64,000 nucleotides of DNA from Macrothele yani (taxonomy: Eukaryota > Arthropoda > Arachnida > Araneae > Macrothelidae), in assembly GCA_039090855.1 (NCBI GenBank), contig CM077034.1, positions 12,168,470-12,232,469 of the forward strand, written 5' to 3'. The notes under the pieces are model-generated. The model had not been told where the DNA came from and searched no databases. It saw only the letters and a list, made by a program, of their open reading frames with translations. Positions 12,796 to 24,063 of this stretch are shown in pieces (positions within the stretch are counted from its first letter, which is position 1; every line of letters starts with the position of its first letter). A program made the position numbers and the translations under genes.

Positions 12796-13504
12796 GGTAT
12801 CCCCGCTGCATTGTAACCACTTTTTTTGAAAAGTGCAAGAATGGGTAATTTTTTTTCTTTTTTTTAGGAAGGCTAACACAAAAACACGAACTTTAAAAAA
12901 ATGATATCAATATAAATTTTCAAGAAATTGTGAAAGAATTAGGGAAATATGTTGTTTATAGTAAACGCTCTAATAAAAATGTTAGAGATATGATGGCATT
13001 TATTTGCATCAGTATATGCGCATTACTATTATCTATGCAGTGAACTAAAAAGGTAAGTGATGTTCCTAAACACTGCTGAGATGCACACATTCCTACATGC
13101 ACACTGTTTCGACAAATTTCTTCACCATGTTGAATGTATTATAAATAGCTATAACCTAACTTTGAACTGACAGACAGCAAAACTTTTAGTTCATTGCATG
13201 CACAACATTGTAAGAAAGTTGTATACCAAGTTTCATCAATTTATTTACATACCTTTTGCCGTTGTGAGGTATAAGAGTTCGGGAACAAAATCTCATCCTG
13301 CAAAAAAAACGCGTTTCCAGTGTCTCCTCCCTGTTCGTTTGACACCTGGGTTTAGATATTTCGATTGCTATAACTATGTATTCATCGTACACAAGAAACA
13401 AAAGGCAATTTTGGAATCCTAAAAAATGAGGCTTTAAAATGAACGCATTTTTACGAAATGTTAAATTTGGCCCAAAACTACATTTTTAAAGTAGTTGGGA
13501 TACC
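12796..13504. mobile_element. MITE-like element with GGTATCCC termini and TTAA flank
   Basis: Starts TTAA-GGTATCCCC and ends GGGATACC-TTAG, so the terminal inverted repeat is about 8 bp with a target duplication resembling TTAA. The interior is non-coding; open frames in it have no recognisable domain. Confidence 0.5.
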
Positions 13505-13914
13505 TTAGAAGGAATTTTGCATCAGTTTCACAAATTTTAAGTGCAGAGTTGAATTATAAATCATACGTATTTGCGTACACAACCACTGAAACAGAAAACT
13601 TGCTGCAAATCCGCGAATCACACACACGATAATAGTAGAATAAGAATTTGAAGAAAAACGAATAAAACAAAATTATTATTAGAACATTACAGATTTCAAT
13701 GACATTACAACTGAATAGTGCTGCAATGTGTGCGAAATAGACCTTTAGGGGCAAAATATTGAACTATGAACCTCATAAAAACAAGTTTTTATATCTAAAA
13801 AAACAGTTCCATTAATGAACCTTTAAAACTTAAATAGTATTTTAAACAACTTATTTTAAAAAATAGACACGAAATACATAAAGAAATTGCTTTAATTGCA
13901 CACTGACAAAAATG

Positions 13915-14400
13915 TTTTAATTCAACAAACTTTTTTTTTTGTTAAAAATTGTTGATTTAACAAAATTTGTTATCGCGACAAAACAAGTTTTGTTCATTTA
14001 ACAAAATGATTAGGGTCGATTTTGATCCAACAACACATTACAATGTTTTGTTGCTACAACAAAACTTGACACAATGTTTTGTTGCAGCAACAAAACATTA
14101 TGTTTTGTAGGATCAAAATCGACCTAGACATAGTCCTGATGACGAACTAGGCTTTAGTTCGAAAATTTGACAACCAACTTTCATGAAAATAACCTCTATA
14201 AGTCCCGTAAAAAAGTTATTCCACAATCACTATGAATAGAGGTGCCATAAATGCATTTACAACTAATCATTTTGTTAAATGAACAAAACTTGTTTTGTCA
14301 CGATAACAAATTTTGTTAAATCAATAATTTTCAACAAAATTTTGCAAATTCAACAAAAAAATTTTGTTGACTGTATATAGACAAAAATTTTGTTGACTTA
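13915..14400. mobile_element. Foldback element rich in ACAAAA/TTTTGT palindromes
   Basis: The left arm (about 13918-14012) and right arm (about 14265-14390) are inverted versions of one another, built from caacaaaa, acaaaacaagttttgttcat and gttaaa blocks. An inner inverted pair, agggtcgattttgatcc and ggatcaaaatcgaccta, encloses short palindromes such as gttttgttgcagcaacaaaac. Between the inner pair and the right arm is unrelated sequence with a hammerhead-like core. The layout looks like a MITE that captured, or was hit by, another element. Confidence 0.7.
14130..14175 (+). ncRNA. Candidate hammerhead ribozyme core
   Basis: CTGATGA (14136-14142) is followed by GAACTA and TAGTTC arms (14144-14149, 14155-14160) that pair perfectly around a 5-nt loop, then GAAA (14161-14164), an AATT palindrome (14164-14167), a U, and GAC (14169-14171) complementary to GTC (14133-14135). 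This is the order of a type I hammerhead: helix I, CUGANGA, helix II, GAAA, helix III, UH. Weak points are the one-nt bulge beside helix II, a loop-less helix III that would need dimer pairing, and only three helix I pairs. The tail downstream loosely resembles that of PLE-1. Confidence 0.5.
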
Positions 14401-14776
14401 AAAAACGTTTTTCTCAATGCATAAGAGACAAAATTTAAATTATTTCGGTGTAAACGAAACTTTTGATACAAACAGTTCCTATACGTTGATAACAGGCCTT
14501 GCTAAAATCTGGAGGCCCAGAAAAGTCTGTAAAAACAAAACTCAGAAGATGTGAAAAGTAAGTGAAAGTTCTTCAGATTAAAATAGAATTAAACATATTA
14601 ATCCAAGTCTTGAGTAAGTGTTCTAAACGCTGTAAATTTTTTTTTGCTTGTAGATTAGAAAAAAAAAGTTCTGTAAAATCTGCTAATAATTTGGAAACTA
14701 TCCGCGTACGCTTTAACTTTGTTAGACATGCTTGTAAACGGAAAATTATACCAAACACAATTTAGCACTTCACTTA

Positions 14777-15040
<264 letters not shown>

Positions 15041-15222
15041 TTATATAGCATCGTACAAGTCAGACTCTGCACATTTCATACAAGTCTACAAAATAGCACT
15101 GAAGAAACATCCTTAGCAATAAATGCCAGTCCGTGAAAAGCTCATGACCTTTCAAATAAAGCGGTTTTACTGAGAAGCCCATGCGGTGGTCCCCTGAATG
15201 CTGATGCGCCCGAAAAACAGTT

Positions 15223-15702
15223 TTTTTTTTTTTTTTTTTTTTATTGGAGGTTTAACGACCACCGTGAGCAACTCAATGGGCTATGAGCAGTCGCCCGTCC
15301 CTAATTTAGGGTCACTGGTTCCAGGGAAGGGAGAGAGCCAGTGCCGTAAGACAAACACAAATTCATTGATTGGTTTAACGACCGCCGTGAGCAACTCAAT
15401 GGGCTATGAGCAGTCGCCCGTCCCTAAATTAGGGTCACTGGTTCCAGGGAAGGGAGAGAGCCAGTGCCGTAAGACAAACACATCAATTCATTGATTGATT
15501 GGAGGTTTAACGACCACCGTGAGCAACTCAATGGGCTATGAGCAGTCGCCCGTCCCTAATTTAGGGTCACTGATTCCAGAGAAGGGAGAGAGCCAGCACC
15601 GTAAGACAAACACAACATCCATGCCTCACCGGGATTCGAACCCGGACCCCGTTCGGACGAATGGTCAGAGGCCATCGCTTACACCACTGCGCCACCGGGG
15701 CG
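15223..15702 (-). mobile_element. SINE A with triplicated body, reverse orientation
   Basis: A T-run (the poly(A) tail on the minus strand) is followed by three body copies, joined by attcattgattg-type linkers. The tRNA-like head follows, with GGATTCGAACCCGG, the reverse of the B box, and ends ccaccggggcggc. The middle body lacks a few bases of ggaggtttaacg. The organisation matches the plus-strand trimer at 11.7 kb, so this is a shared subfamily structure. It lies about 200 bp upstream of the acceptor side of the ubiquitin exon. Confidence 0.93.
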
Positions 15703-15859
15703 GCAAAAAAACAACAAAGATTTAAAAAGATTGCTTTCTACTAGAAATCAGATTTATTGGCGCAAGACTAGAAACGTAGCGAGCCAACAGATGGCAACAC
15801 GCGCGAGCAGAGGTCGAGGGCAGTGACCTTCACGAGTCATTGTGCCCAGTGGGGTCGTT

Positions 15860-16620
15860 CTGTAAACATCGGGAGCTGTGCTACACGATATTTGGTTACC
15901 ACGGGGCGATTTCGGTATGAACTGCAAACTCGAGCAGGGAGCCAACATCAAATTCTGCGGCAAATCGGGAACCAACGTTCCTGTCGCGGGTCATCACTGG
16001 GGGAAGAGACTTGGGTCTACGGTTACGACCCAGAGAACAAACAACGTCGTCACAGTGGAAGAGCCCGGCATCTCCACGACCGAAGAAGACCCGACAGGTC
16101 CGGAGCGCAACCAAAAGCATGCTCATCGTGTTCTTCGACATTCGTGGGGTTTTGCACCGTGAATTAGTCCCCCCCAGGGTCAGACAGTCGCCGCCCTTTT
16201 TCACTGCGGTGTTAGGAGGCGTCTTAGGGAAGACATTCGCCGCAAACGACCTGAAATGTCGTCCCAGGGGGGCGATTTCGTGCTCCATCACGACAATGCA
16301 GCAGCTCACAGAGCGTTAGCAACACACCAGTTTTGCAGCCGCAACAGCACGACTATCCTTCCTCACCCGCCGGATTTGCCCCCCCAGAGACTTCTTTCTG
16401 TTCCCGAACATGAAGCTGAAGGGTCGCCGTTCTGAAAGCGTGGACGAGATCCAGCGCGAATCGCAGACTGTGCGTGACACACGATTCGCGAACAGGACTT
16501 CCAGAGAGCGTTCCAACACTGGCAAAACTCTGGCAGCGATGTATCGCTGCCCAAGGAGACTACTTTGAAGGAGATCATAGCCAAACTTAAATAACGCAAG
16601 TGGTTTGTTGTATATCGGCC
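15860..16620 (+). pseudogene. mariner-like transposase pseudogene 1
   Basis: Shifting frames give ELQTRA..HQILRQIGNQRSC, then EETWVYGYDPENKQ (first Asp region; the Asp is replaced), QWKSPASPRPKKTRQVRS, MLIVFFDIRGVLHRE, a corrupted LREDIRRKRPE block, VLHHDNAAAH (second catalytic Asp) and FFLFPNMKLKGRRSESVDEI. This is the mariner order, with the block following HPPDLPP holding the third acidic position. The N-terminal helix-turn-helix half is missing or unrecognisable. Multiple frameshifts make it dead. Confidence 0.87.
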
Positions 16621-16787
16621 TTGTCTCAGAACTTTTTGATCGGACCTCGTAGAAATAAACATTGCCTAAAGTCTTACTGAAATGTTTATAGTCATACGCC
16701 AATAAATCTGATTTCAATAGTTTTAATGTAGTTGGTGCTAGTAAAAATTCTTTTCATTTACTTCTGAAAAAAAAGTAAATTCCCTGT

Positions 16788-17851
16788 TCTGGGAGCACGA
16801 TTGGGTAAATGTAGTTTAGCGTCCCGAATTATTTCGCCACAAATGTTTAAGGATTTCGAAAAAGTGAGACTTACAAATTTTGAAGTATGCAATTTCATGG
16901 CAAATGGCAAAAAAAATTTCATCTGTAAAATGCATTTTATAGATTTTTACCGTAAAAGTGACCTTCCAAGTATACGACGACGCGAACACCTCTACAGTAG
17001 GCCTAACACCGCGGCGACCACGTCAAGCTTGGCTCCGGTGAAACGGAAGTCTCGTTCCGGCGGACATTTTGCTAGCGGAAGAGTATGAAAGCAACGTTCT
17101 TGCCACAGGAGATCGTTCCAATTTGTACTGCTACCCGACAGAAAATAGTTCATTTCCGTTGCAGTTTTTGAAAACACAAGAATGAACAATTGCTTCGTAC
17201 TCACGCATATGATTCCCCTGATACGAAATAGAAAGTATGCAAATGCCCTTCTAGAAAAGCGTTAAAGTAGATGTCGCGTTATCTCAAACGGAAGTTACAC
17301 GGCATCGGAAAACGGAAGATTGGAGATTGGCGCCTATTGACGGCATGTTTGCAGTTCATTCAAATTGAATTACAAAAAACCCTTTCTAAGTTATTAGAGT
17401 TTATACATTGCGCATCAAAGAATCGAACGCGAACAAAACAAGAAATTACATTGTGATGTGAGAAACAGACAAATAATGAGCTACTTTCTGTAGCGTAGAA
17501 CTACAAAATGAACTACAATGTTCCACGCTGCTCTTGAACTCTTTCGCCAGCAAAATGGCCGCCGGAACGAGACCACCGTTTCACCAGAGCCAAGCTTGAC
17601 GTGGTCGCCACGCCGTTGTGTTAGGCCTACCGCAGTGTGTTCACGTCGTCGCACTTGGAGGTCACTTTTACGGTAAAAAAAAAAATCTTTAAAATGCATT
17701 TTACAGATGAAATTTTTTTTCACCATTTACCATGAAATTGCATACTTCTAAATTTGTATGTCTCACCTTTTTCGAAATCCTTCAACATTTTCAATGAAAT
17801 AATTTAGGATGCTAAACTACACATTTTACCCACGATTGCACCCGAACTATG
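16788..17851. mobile_element. Foldback element with about 330-bp inverted arms
   Basis: The left arm (about 16793-17115) and right arm (about 17513-17848) are inverted, similar sequences. They share gattgggtaaatgtag-type ends, ggatttcgaaaaagtgagac, aaaatgcattttatag, gtaggcctaacac and ccaagcttgacgtgg blocks. The roughly 400-bp centre is non-coding. The arms carry short open frames with no known domain. Confidence 0.82.
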
Positions 17852-17945
17852 GCATCTACAATTTTATTAATCTAGATTAAATGAAAGCTGAATTAAGATC
17901 TTTTGTATTACTTAATACTGTAGTACAACTCAAAGGGGTGTTATT

Positions 17946-18205
17946 CAGTGGCGCCCATATGAGCACTTTTAGTAGGAGAGGGGGGGGGCTAAGAAAACCT
18001 ACTTACCTCTTTCAAGGCTGTCAAACATTTAGTAAATGTACAATACTAAAATACAAGAGTAATTGATACAATCAATGACTAATATCTTATTTTTAAAAAT
18101 GCTTAAAAAAAGGTTTCGCCTATTTTAGTGTTTTAATTTTATCAAAAATATTTGGCTATACCAACGGCTAGGGGGTCGAGCCCCTCCCCCTTATAGGCGC
18201 CCTTT
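17946..18205. mobile_element. hAT-type MITE with perfect 8-bp target duplication
   Basis: The element begins CAGTGGCGCCCATA and ends, inverted, AAAGGGCGCCTATA. It is flanked by gtgttatt at 17938-17945 and 18206-18213. It has a G-run (17983-17991) and a C-rich counterpart (18179-18190) near the two ends. The 260-bp interior is non-coding. Confidence 0.75.
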
Positions 18206-18213
18206 GTGTTATT

Positions 18214-19700
18214 TCCCGCAGATTTTTAGGAAGTGATTAATGTTTCATTCTAATTTAGTATGACTAGCCCACAAATATTTTACTTAATTTTTTTTTCTCT
18301 CTCTCTCTCATTTGGTTCAGCTAAGAGGCAAATCGCAAAGCTTATACGAATAAAATGGCATTGGAAAAGTTGGTTTACGCGCCCGCTAATCGAATTCATG
18401 TGCCAGAGATTTTCTTAAGGGAATTGTCAGTCCATTAAATTGCTGGCACCGCCGCCCATCTAAGAAAAGTAGTGGTAAGGAGAACTTCCACTTACGGTTC
18501 CGAGTGTCATTGGACACTTAATCGGCTTGTCGCCTCTTAGAACTCTGAACTACTGAATTTCATATTACCAGGTCAGATTTTTAATTACACCAAGAAATTT
18601 AGTGGAAGTAACCTATGGGGAATGCCCACTTCCAGTTTCAACCAATACCTATTCAGACCATGCAGTTGCCAAACTTTCAATATTGAACTATGTCGAGGTG
18701 TCAGATTGCGTTATATAGAAACACTTATTTAATGCTATGAAACGAAACAATGTAGTCCTCAAAAAGTTTAGTGTCTTTCTAGCTGCAATTCTCAGAGTAT
18801 CCTGGAAAGGCTGAAGAATGAAAAGTAAAAACAGGGTGGTGCCCGGATTGTAAAGAATAAAAATTTGAAGGAAAAAAAAAACTTAGTTTACAGAAGTATA
18901 CGGTTTCCTGTTAAGGTGAAGTTGTAAGCGGCCCTACATATTTTGCACCTGTTCTCTCGCACTGGAAATGCCATGGAAAGGAAGACGCACTTCAGCTTTA
19001 TAAACCAAAATCTGAATAGTACATCTGGTAACACAAAGCCCCTAGATATTAGATTTAGTCTTTATAGCTATATTAGATTTATGGTAGCAACAAACCACAC
19101 TTGAGCCACACTGGTAATAGTCAATTCATATTCGGGGCAACTTAGGTGTGTTCCGTTGAAATCTCAACTTTCATTTCTTAACGAGATTACATTACTAACG
19201 TAAAAAGTACAAAAGGGTGAGGCACAAAAAGTCTCACTTAAAAACATCTACTTAAAAACGAGAACCTGAAACCTACTCGTTTTTTGTTTAAATACACATC
19301 TTATCGTAAACGAGTACAAGACATGCTCAAATATAAGTAACCATACGTACTTACAAATAACTGCGTCAATAAATATAATCTCGTATTACTTCATTTTAGA
19401 TAATATAGATTTACAGATAAATTGTTTAATAAATGTAAGTGACAATTAGTACAATAGTCACTGATCACAAGCAATTTAATTATGTATAAAGTATCTTTGT
19501 GTACATTTTTACATTAACTATATTTGTGTCAATCTCATAATATATTGTAGCTTCATCACTATATTTGTCATAAAACTGTGATGTCCATTTGCCCAGCATG
19601 TGACAACGAGTATATCTATTATCCCAGTTGTGCCATCGAATAATATACTTCCAGTTGATTCTATGAATAAATATGTGTTGAGTACACGTATTCCAAATTT
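18214..19700. other. AT-rich sequence, nothing recognised
   Basis: No coding domain, SINE, TIR or tandem repeat that I can support. A short CT microsatellite lies at about 18297-18309. This is intron sequence of the polyubiquitin gene (between the 14.8 kb and 30.8 kb exons). Confidence 0.5.
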
Positions 19701-19705
19701 GAAAT

Positions 19706-20172
19706 AGAGGCCGAGGGTGGCCTACTGGGCAACGTTCGTGAATGCCACGAATAAGACCTCAGGTTCGATCCCAGCAGGTACGAACACTCGATCCACTAAA
19801 TACCCGCCGTGCGTCGGATGGGCACGTTAAACCCATCGGACCCCGAGTACTGTACCTCCCGGTAATAAATAGGGGAGTCTTTCTCCTTTCTACTTCGCTT
19901 CCGTGTCACTTTCCCTATTTCCAAAGATTGTTTAAGACCTGGGGTCAGACACTCCCTTCCTAAAATCCTCTTCATATGATCTGATCTACTAGAGCATTGA
20001 ATGGGCACGTTAAGCCTTCTGACCCCGGTAGTAAATAAGGGCGTCTTCTACCTCACTTCCGTGTCACTTTCCTATCGGGCACTCTAGCCCAAATCTCCTA
20101 GCTTCCTATTTCTAAGGGTTGTTTAAGACCTGGGGTCAGACACTCCCTTTCTAAAGTCCTCTACATCTGATT
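19706..20172 (+). mobile_element. SINE B with a duplicated body
   Basis: A tRNA-like head (A-box region ggtggcctactggg, B box GGTTCGATCCC at about 19761) is followed by a first body ending near 19970. A second, head-less body starts about 19990 and ends about 20165. Each body contains cttccgtgtcactttcc and acctggggtcagacactccc. It is more diverged than the 5.3 kb copy. Confidence 0.8.
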
Positions 20173-20176
20173 TGAA

Positions 20177-20400
20177 ATCAAGACGCGGATGGCTTAGTGG
20201 TTAGAGATTCAGACTATTGATGGAGGGATCCCAGGTTCAAGCCTAGCCTGATAGGCTTGAACCTGGGGGCTCTCCGTGCTGGTGTGAATTTCTAACAATC
20301 GCTGAAATCGACCGTGCATCGGACGAGCACGTTAAGTGATGGCACCCTGAGTAGGAATTCCCCCGATGACATATAAATATGTTCATTCCTAAGCCCCCCC
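20177..20400 (+). mobile_element. Third tRNA-derived SINE (SINE D)
   Basis: The head has A box TGGCTTAGTGG and B box GGTTCAAGCCT, followed by a body containing gaaatcgaccgtgcatcgg and ending in a C-run after ttcattcctaag. The B box is duplicated in inverted orientation, forming the hairpin listed separately. Only one copy was noticed in the window. Confidence 0.65.
20230..20267. repeat. Perfect 15-bp hairpin at a tRNA-like B box
   Basis: CCCAGGTTCAAGCCT (20230-20244) and AGGCTTGAACCTGGG (20253-20267) are perfect complements with an 8-nt loop. The left arm contains the B box of SINE D. Confidence 0.97.
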
Positions 20401-20499
20401 CCCATTCATTTCTCTCTAACTTCTATGTGTAAAATCGTACGTTTGTACAGTGGCGCCATCGAGTGTGCTCACTTTCAAACTATCCTGCTAGATTTACTC

Positions 20500-20540
20500 T
20501 TCAGTTTCTGTGCCCTTCCCAAAAGGGCACAGAAACTGAA
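20500..20540. repeat. Perfect 18-bp hairpin
   Basis: TTCAGTTTCTGTGCCCTT (20500-20517) pairs perfectly with AAGGGCACAGAAACTGAA (20523-20540) across a 5-nt loop. There is no T-run after it and no gene ends nearby, so it is not a recognisable terminator. Confidence 0.97.
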
Positions 20541-20599
20541 TTGAAGTTAGAACACATATTTGAAATATTTATTTTTTTCAGTAATATATACTTGAAATC

Positions 20600-21180
20600 C
20601 ATATGTACACAAAAATGAGTACATATATTCCAAATTAGAAATACCAGATATACTCTCAATTGGTTCCCTGTATGTACTCAAAAATGGGTACGTGTCTTTT
20701 CCAAAATGAGACAAGTACTCTGAGCTATTGTAAGCCCAGAATGTACTCTAAAATGAGTACATATATTTCCAAATTAGAAATACCAGATATACTCTGAGCT
20801 ATTATAAGCCCAGAATGTACTCAAAAATGAGTACATATATTTCAAATTAGAAATACCAGATATACTCACAATCGGTTCCCTGTATATACTCAAAAATGAG
20901 TACATATATTTCAAATTAGAAATACCAGATATACTCACAATTGATTCCCTGTATGTACTCAAAAATGGGTACGTGTCTTTTCCAAAAATGAGACACAAGT
21001 ACTCTGAGCTATTGTAAGCCCAGAATGTACTCTAAAATGAGTACATATATTTCAAATTAGAAATACCAGATATACTCACAATTGATTCCCTGTTTGTACT
21101 CAAAAATGACTGTCTTTTCCAAAAATGAGACAAGTACTCTGAGTTATCAGCACAGAATGTACTCAAAAACTAGTACATTT
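20600..21180. repeat. Minisatellite of about 70-bp units
   Basis: The block aaattagaaataccagatat recurs at 20632, 20771, 20844, 20913 and 21053, spaced 139, 73, 69 and 140 bp, so units are about 70 bp with alternating subtypes. Units hold the palindrome TGTACTC-aaaaat-GAGTACA. Some carry ctctgagctattgtaagccc in place of the cacaattggttccctg block. Open frames across it simply follow the repeat. Confidence 0.93.
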
Positions 21181-21555
21181 TGCTTCACACATCATACAAC
21201 GCAATATGATTTAGATACAAGATATTACTGGCTACATTTTGATACACCTGAGAAACACTCTTGAAAGAGAACGGCATGAACTTATGCATTAACATTTCCC
21301 TGAAATGTTCGATTTTATGGAGTAGTATTAAGACTTTACAGACACGCTTGTATATTTAAGACTGAAAAAAAAGAAGTTTGCCTTTCACTGCAGGAGAGTA
21401 ACTATTTTGATACGTGGAACTTGCATCCTCCCCGCCAGAAATAAGAGCTAAAACTCCGAAACCATTAAGTTTGCAGGCCATATTCAAAGGACATCGAATA
21501 ACTTCATACAATATGCAGTGGTTTGTTTTGCAGCTGATTAAACGATCAGCTTTAA

Positions 21556-21983
21556 GGTGGACGACAAGTTACTTTGCTTCCTATACTTCCAATGGCAAAA
21601 CTTCAGTACACATTTTCTTCAATTAATGCGTTCCAAAGGATGAAAATTTGAACATTGATTAAAATAGCTTCATTTTATAACTTGGGATACTTAATATTTT
21701 TTTAAAACATAACCATAATTATATTAAAAATCAATTTTTCTTTTGGTGGTGTTGAAACCAGAAAAAAGATAGCGCGACCTGTACTTTGATGACGTCAGTA
21801 GACAAGTGTTGGATTGCATAATTATGGTTATGTTTTAGAAAAGGTAAGTATTCCAAGTTATAAAAGGAAGCTATTTTAAATCGATGTTCAAATTTTAATC
21901 CCTGGGAAAGCATTAATTGAAGAAAATGTGTACAGAAGTTTTTCCATTGGAGGTATAGGAAGCAAAATTACTTTACGTCCACC
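21556..21983. mobile_element. TTAA-flanked foldback element, complete copy
   Basis: Ends GGTGGACG and CGTCCACC, each next to TTAA (21552-21555, 21984-21987). Arms of about 170 bp are inverted copies, sharing cattaattgaagaaaatgtg, catccttgggaa-like and aacataaccataatta blocks. The loop contains gcgcgacctgtactttgatg, which is the target sequence used by PLE-3 in another copy. The TTAA target resembles that of piggyBac-class MITEs; the transposase source is not in the window. Confidence 0.83.
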
Positions 21984-22237
21984 TTAAGAAGTCAGAAAAT
22001 GCAGTACAAACTTGCCCTTTGCAACGAAAATTACTCACGGATATTTAACTTTCTCCAGAATGTGAGTTGAAAATTTTGCAATATTTGCATAAACGCGTGT
22101 GCTACAGTGGGTATATCACGTGTTTAAAATAGTTCAAATCGCGCACTGCAGTCAATCGAAAGGGATATCAAGTGGTAGCCATTGCTTTGAACAGCATTGC
22201 ATGTAGTCGTTCTGTCTGTGGTCGGGACGCCTAAAGG

Positions 22238-23115
22238 ATGAAAAGCCACAACCGGATAATTAGGGAACTTCTGCTTTACGAGTTTGAGCTCTGCCGTAAC
22301 GCTGCTCAAGCAACACGAAACATTTGTCATGAGAAAGGGGAAGGTTCCCTGAACCACAGCCAGTTGGTTTAAGAGATTTCGCTCAGGTGACAGAAACCTT
22401 GATTAGCAAAGGTCAGGTACGCCGCGAACAGGTGGATTCGGAGGGCGTGCGCCAGGCTGTAGAGGCAAATCTGACGACAAGCACTTTGATTAAATCAGGC
22501 GAGCTGGGCACATCAAGACCTAAGTTCTACAGGAGCTGAAGCATTGTCCCTCATGAATTGACGCCAGCTGAAACAAACAGTCGAGTGGAAGTGTACATGA
22601 AGCTCCTAGAAAACCCCCGGGCGATGCAAGTTTCATCAAGAGAATTGTTACGTGCGATGAAAAGTGGGTATATTTCCGCAATCCTAGCACACAACGGCAG
22701 TAGCTGAGCCAGCTTCCCGAACCTGTTGCCAAACGTGGGCGCTTCGAGCACAAGATGATTGCTCTGCGTCTGGTGGAATTTCGAGGGGATAATCCACTAC
22801 GAATTTGTTCCAGACGATCGGAACATCAACGCCAACCTCTAATATGAACAGCTGGAGCGGATGTATACAGCTTTGGAGGAGAAGTACCGAATACTGGTGA
22901 ACAGAAAGCGCGCGCTTCTAAAGCAGGACAACGCTCGGCCTCATACCACGCTAACGACCCGGGCGAAACTTCAGGAGCTTGATGGCATCGAAATGATGCC
23001 ACACCCACCATATGGCCCCGCCAGATTGTCAATTGTTCCGGTCCATGGCCCACTTTCTTCGAGGCGGCATTTCAACAGCCAGGAGGAAGGAGTTCTGGCT
23101 AGAGGTCTGTATGGG
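22238..23115 (+). pseudogene. mariner-like transposase pseudogene 2
   Basis: Nearly the whole mariner transposase order is readable through frameshifts: an N-terminal IIRELLLYEFELCRNAAQAT and NICHEKGEGSLNHSQ helix-turn-helix part, then TPAETNSRVEVYMKLLENPR. WNFEGIIHYEFVPDDRNIN and LERMYTALEEKY follow, then LLKQDNARPHT (second catalytic Asp). Last are ELDGIEMMPHPPYGPARLS, where the usual SPDLAPSDY acidic site is damaged, and FRSMAHFLRG. The first Asp region is out of frame near 22650. Stops and frameshifts are scattered through it. Confidence 0.92.
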
Positions 23116-23119
23116 CCTT

Positions 23120-23640
23120 AATTTGGAAAGCCCGCACACGTCCAAGGCCCGGCCCGTATATTTCTCCCCTTACCAAGGCCCGGGCTGGCCCGTAAAATTT
23201 CACCAATTACCATAACACGAATTTTACACCTGGTGCACTAGGTCATTCGACTCCTGAGAGTTTTCGTAACTGCTACGCGTATTTTATTACAATAAACGTT
23301 AATTCAGAATATTTCTGAGACTGTTTAAATCACGTGACTTCCGAGGAAAGAGGGGGTGGGGTGGGGTTGTTTACTCAAAAATATTGCATGAAAAGGACAA
23401 TTGCCTTTCAAATTTTACTGGGTTTTCAAATTCAATCCCTACCACCTAACTCCGAAATATCCTTGGGGATAAGGAGTGGGGGGGGGGGGGTTGAAAAGTA
23501 CGAAATATCTAGAATTACGAGTCCGATCGTTCTACTGGGAAATGATTGTGGTATTACAAACTGCACCTATCTCTACTGGCATATCATATTGCCCGAACCC
23601 AATATATCTCCTGTGTGGGAGAGGAACACATTTGTGCCGC
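23120..23640. other. No gene; GC-rich patch and G-runs
   Basis: Contains a patch of ggcccgg/ggcccgt repeats (23145-23195) and poly-G tracts near 23345 and 23480. No coding domain is recognised. Confidence 0.4.
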
Positions 23641-24063
23641 TTAAGGCTCTACGAGACCCGCCATCTTGTATTGCTGCCTTCTCTTGTTAACCAACGGGCA
23701 AGCGTATTTCACAAATTGCTCGGGCAATTTTGCAACACCGTTTGTGTCTAACGCAACTTATGATAAATAAAGAGTTCCCTGGTTTCAGAATTTTTATTGA
23801 CCTTTCCCTTCATTTTTTTTATCTGCAGCGAAAGTCGTACCAAGGAGTCTTCCATAGTTTTATTAATTAATAAAAAATACTTAAAGAGTCCAAAATGAAA
23901 ATCTGACCAGGGAACTCTTTATTATATATCTTGCGTTAGCCACAAACGGTGTTCCAAAATGTGCAAAATTGCCCGAGCAATTTGTGAAATACGCTCGCCC
24001 TTTGGTTAACAAGAGAAGGCACAATACAAGATGGCGGGTCTGGTAGAGCTTTAAGATGCGATG
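23640..24063. mobile_element. Foldback element with about 150-bp arms
   Basis: The left arm (about 23645-23790) and right arm (about 23915-24056) are inverted: both hold gacccgccatcttgtattg, cttctcttgttaacc, tttcacaaattgctcgggca and aaagagttccctgg, in opposite strands. The centre is AT-rich and non-coding. Confidence 0.82.

Noticed and set aside
20774..20998. 74-codon minus-strand frame with internal amino-acid repeats
   Set aside because: The repeats follow the 70-bp minisatellite; there is no codon bias or domain.
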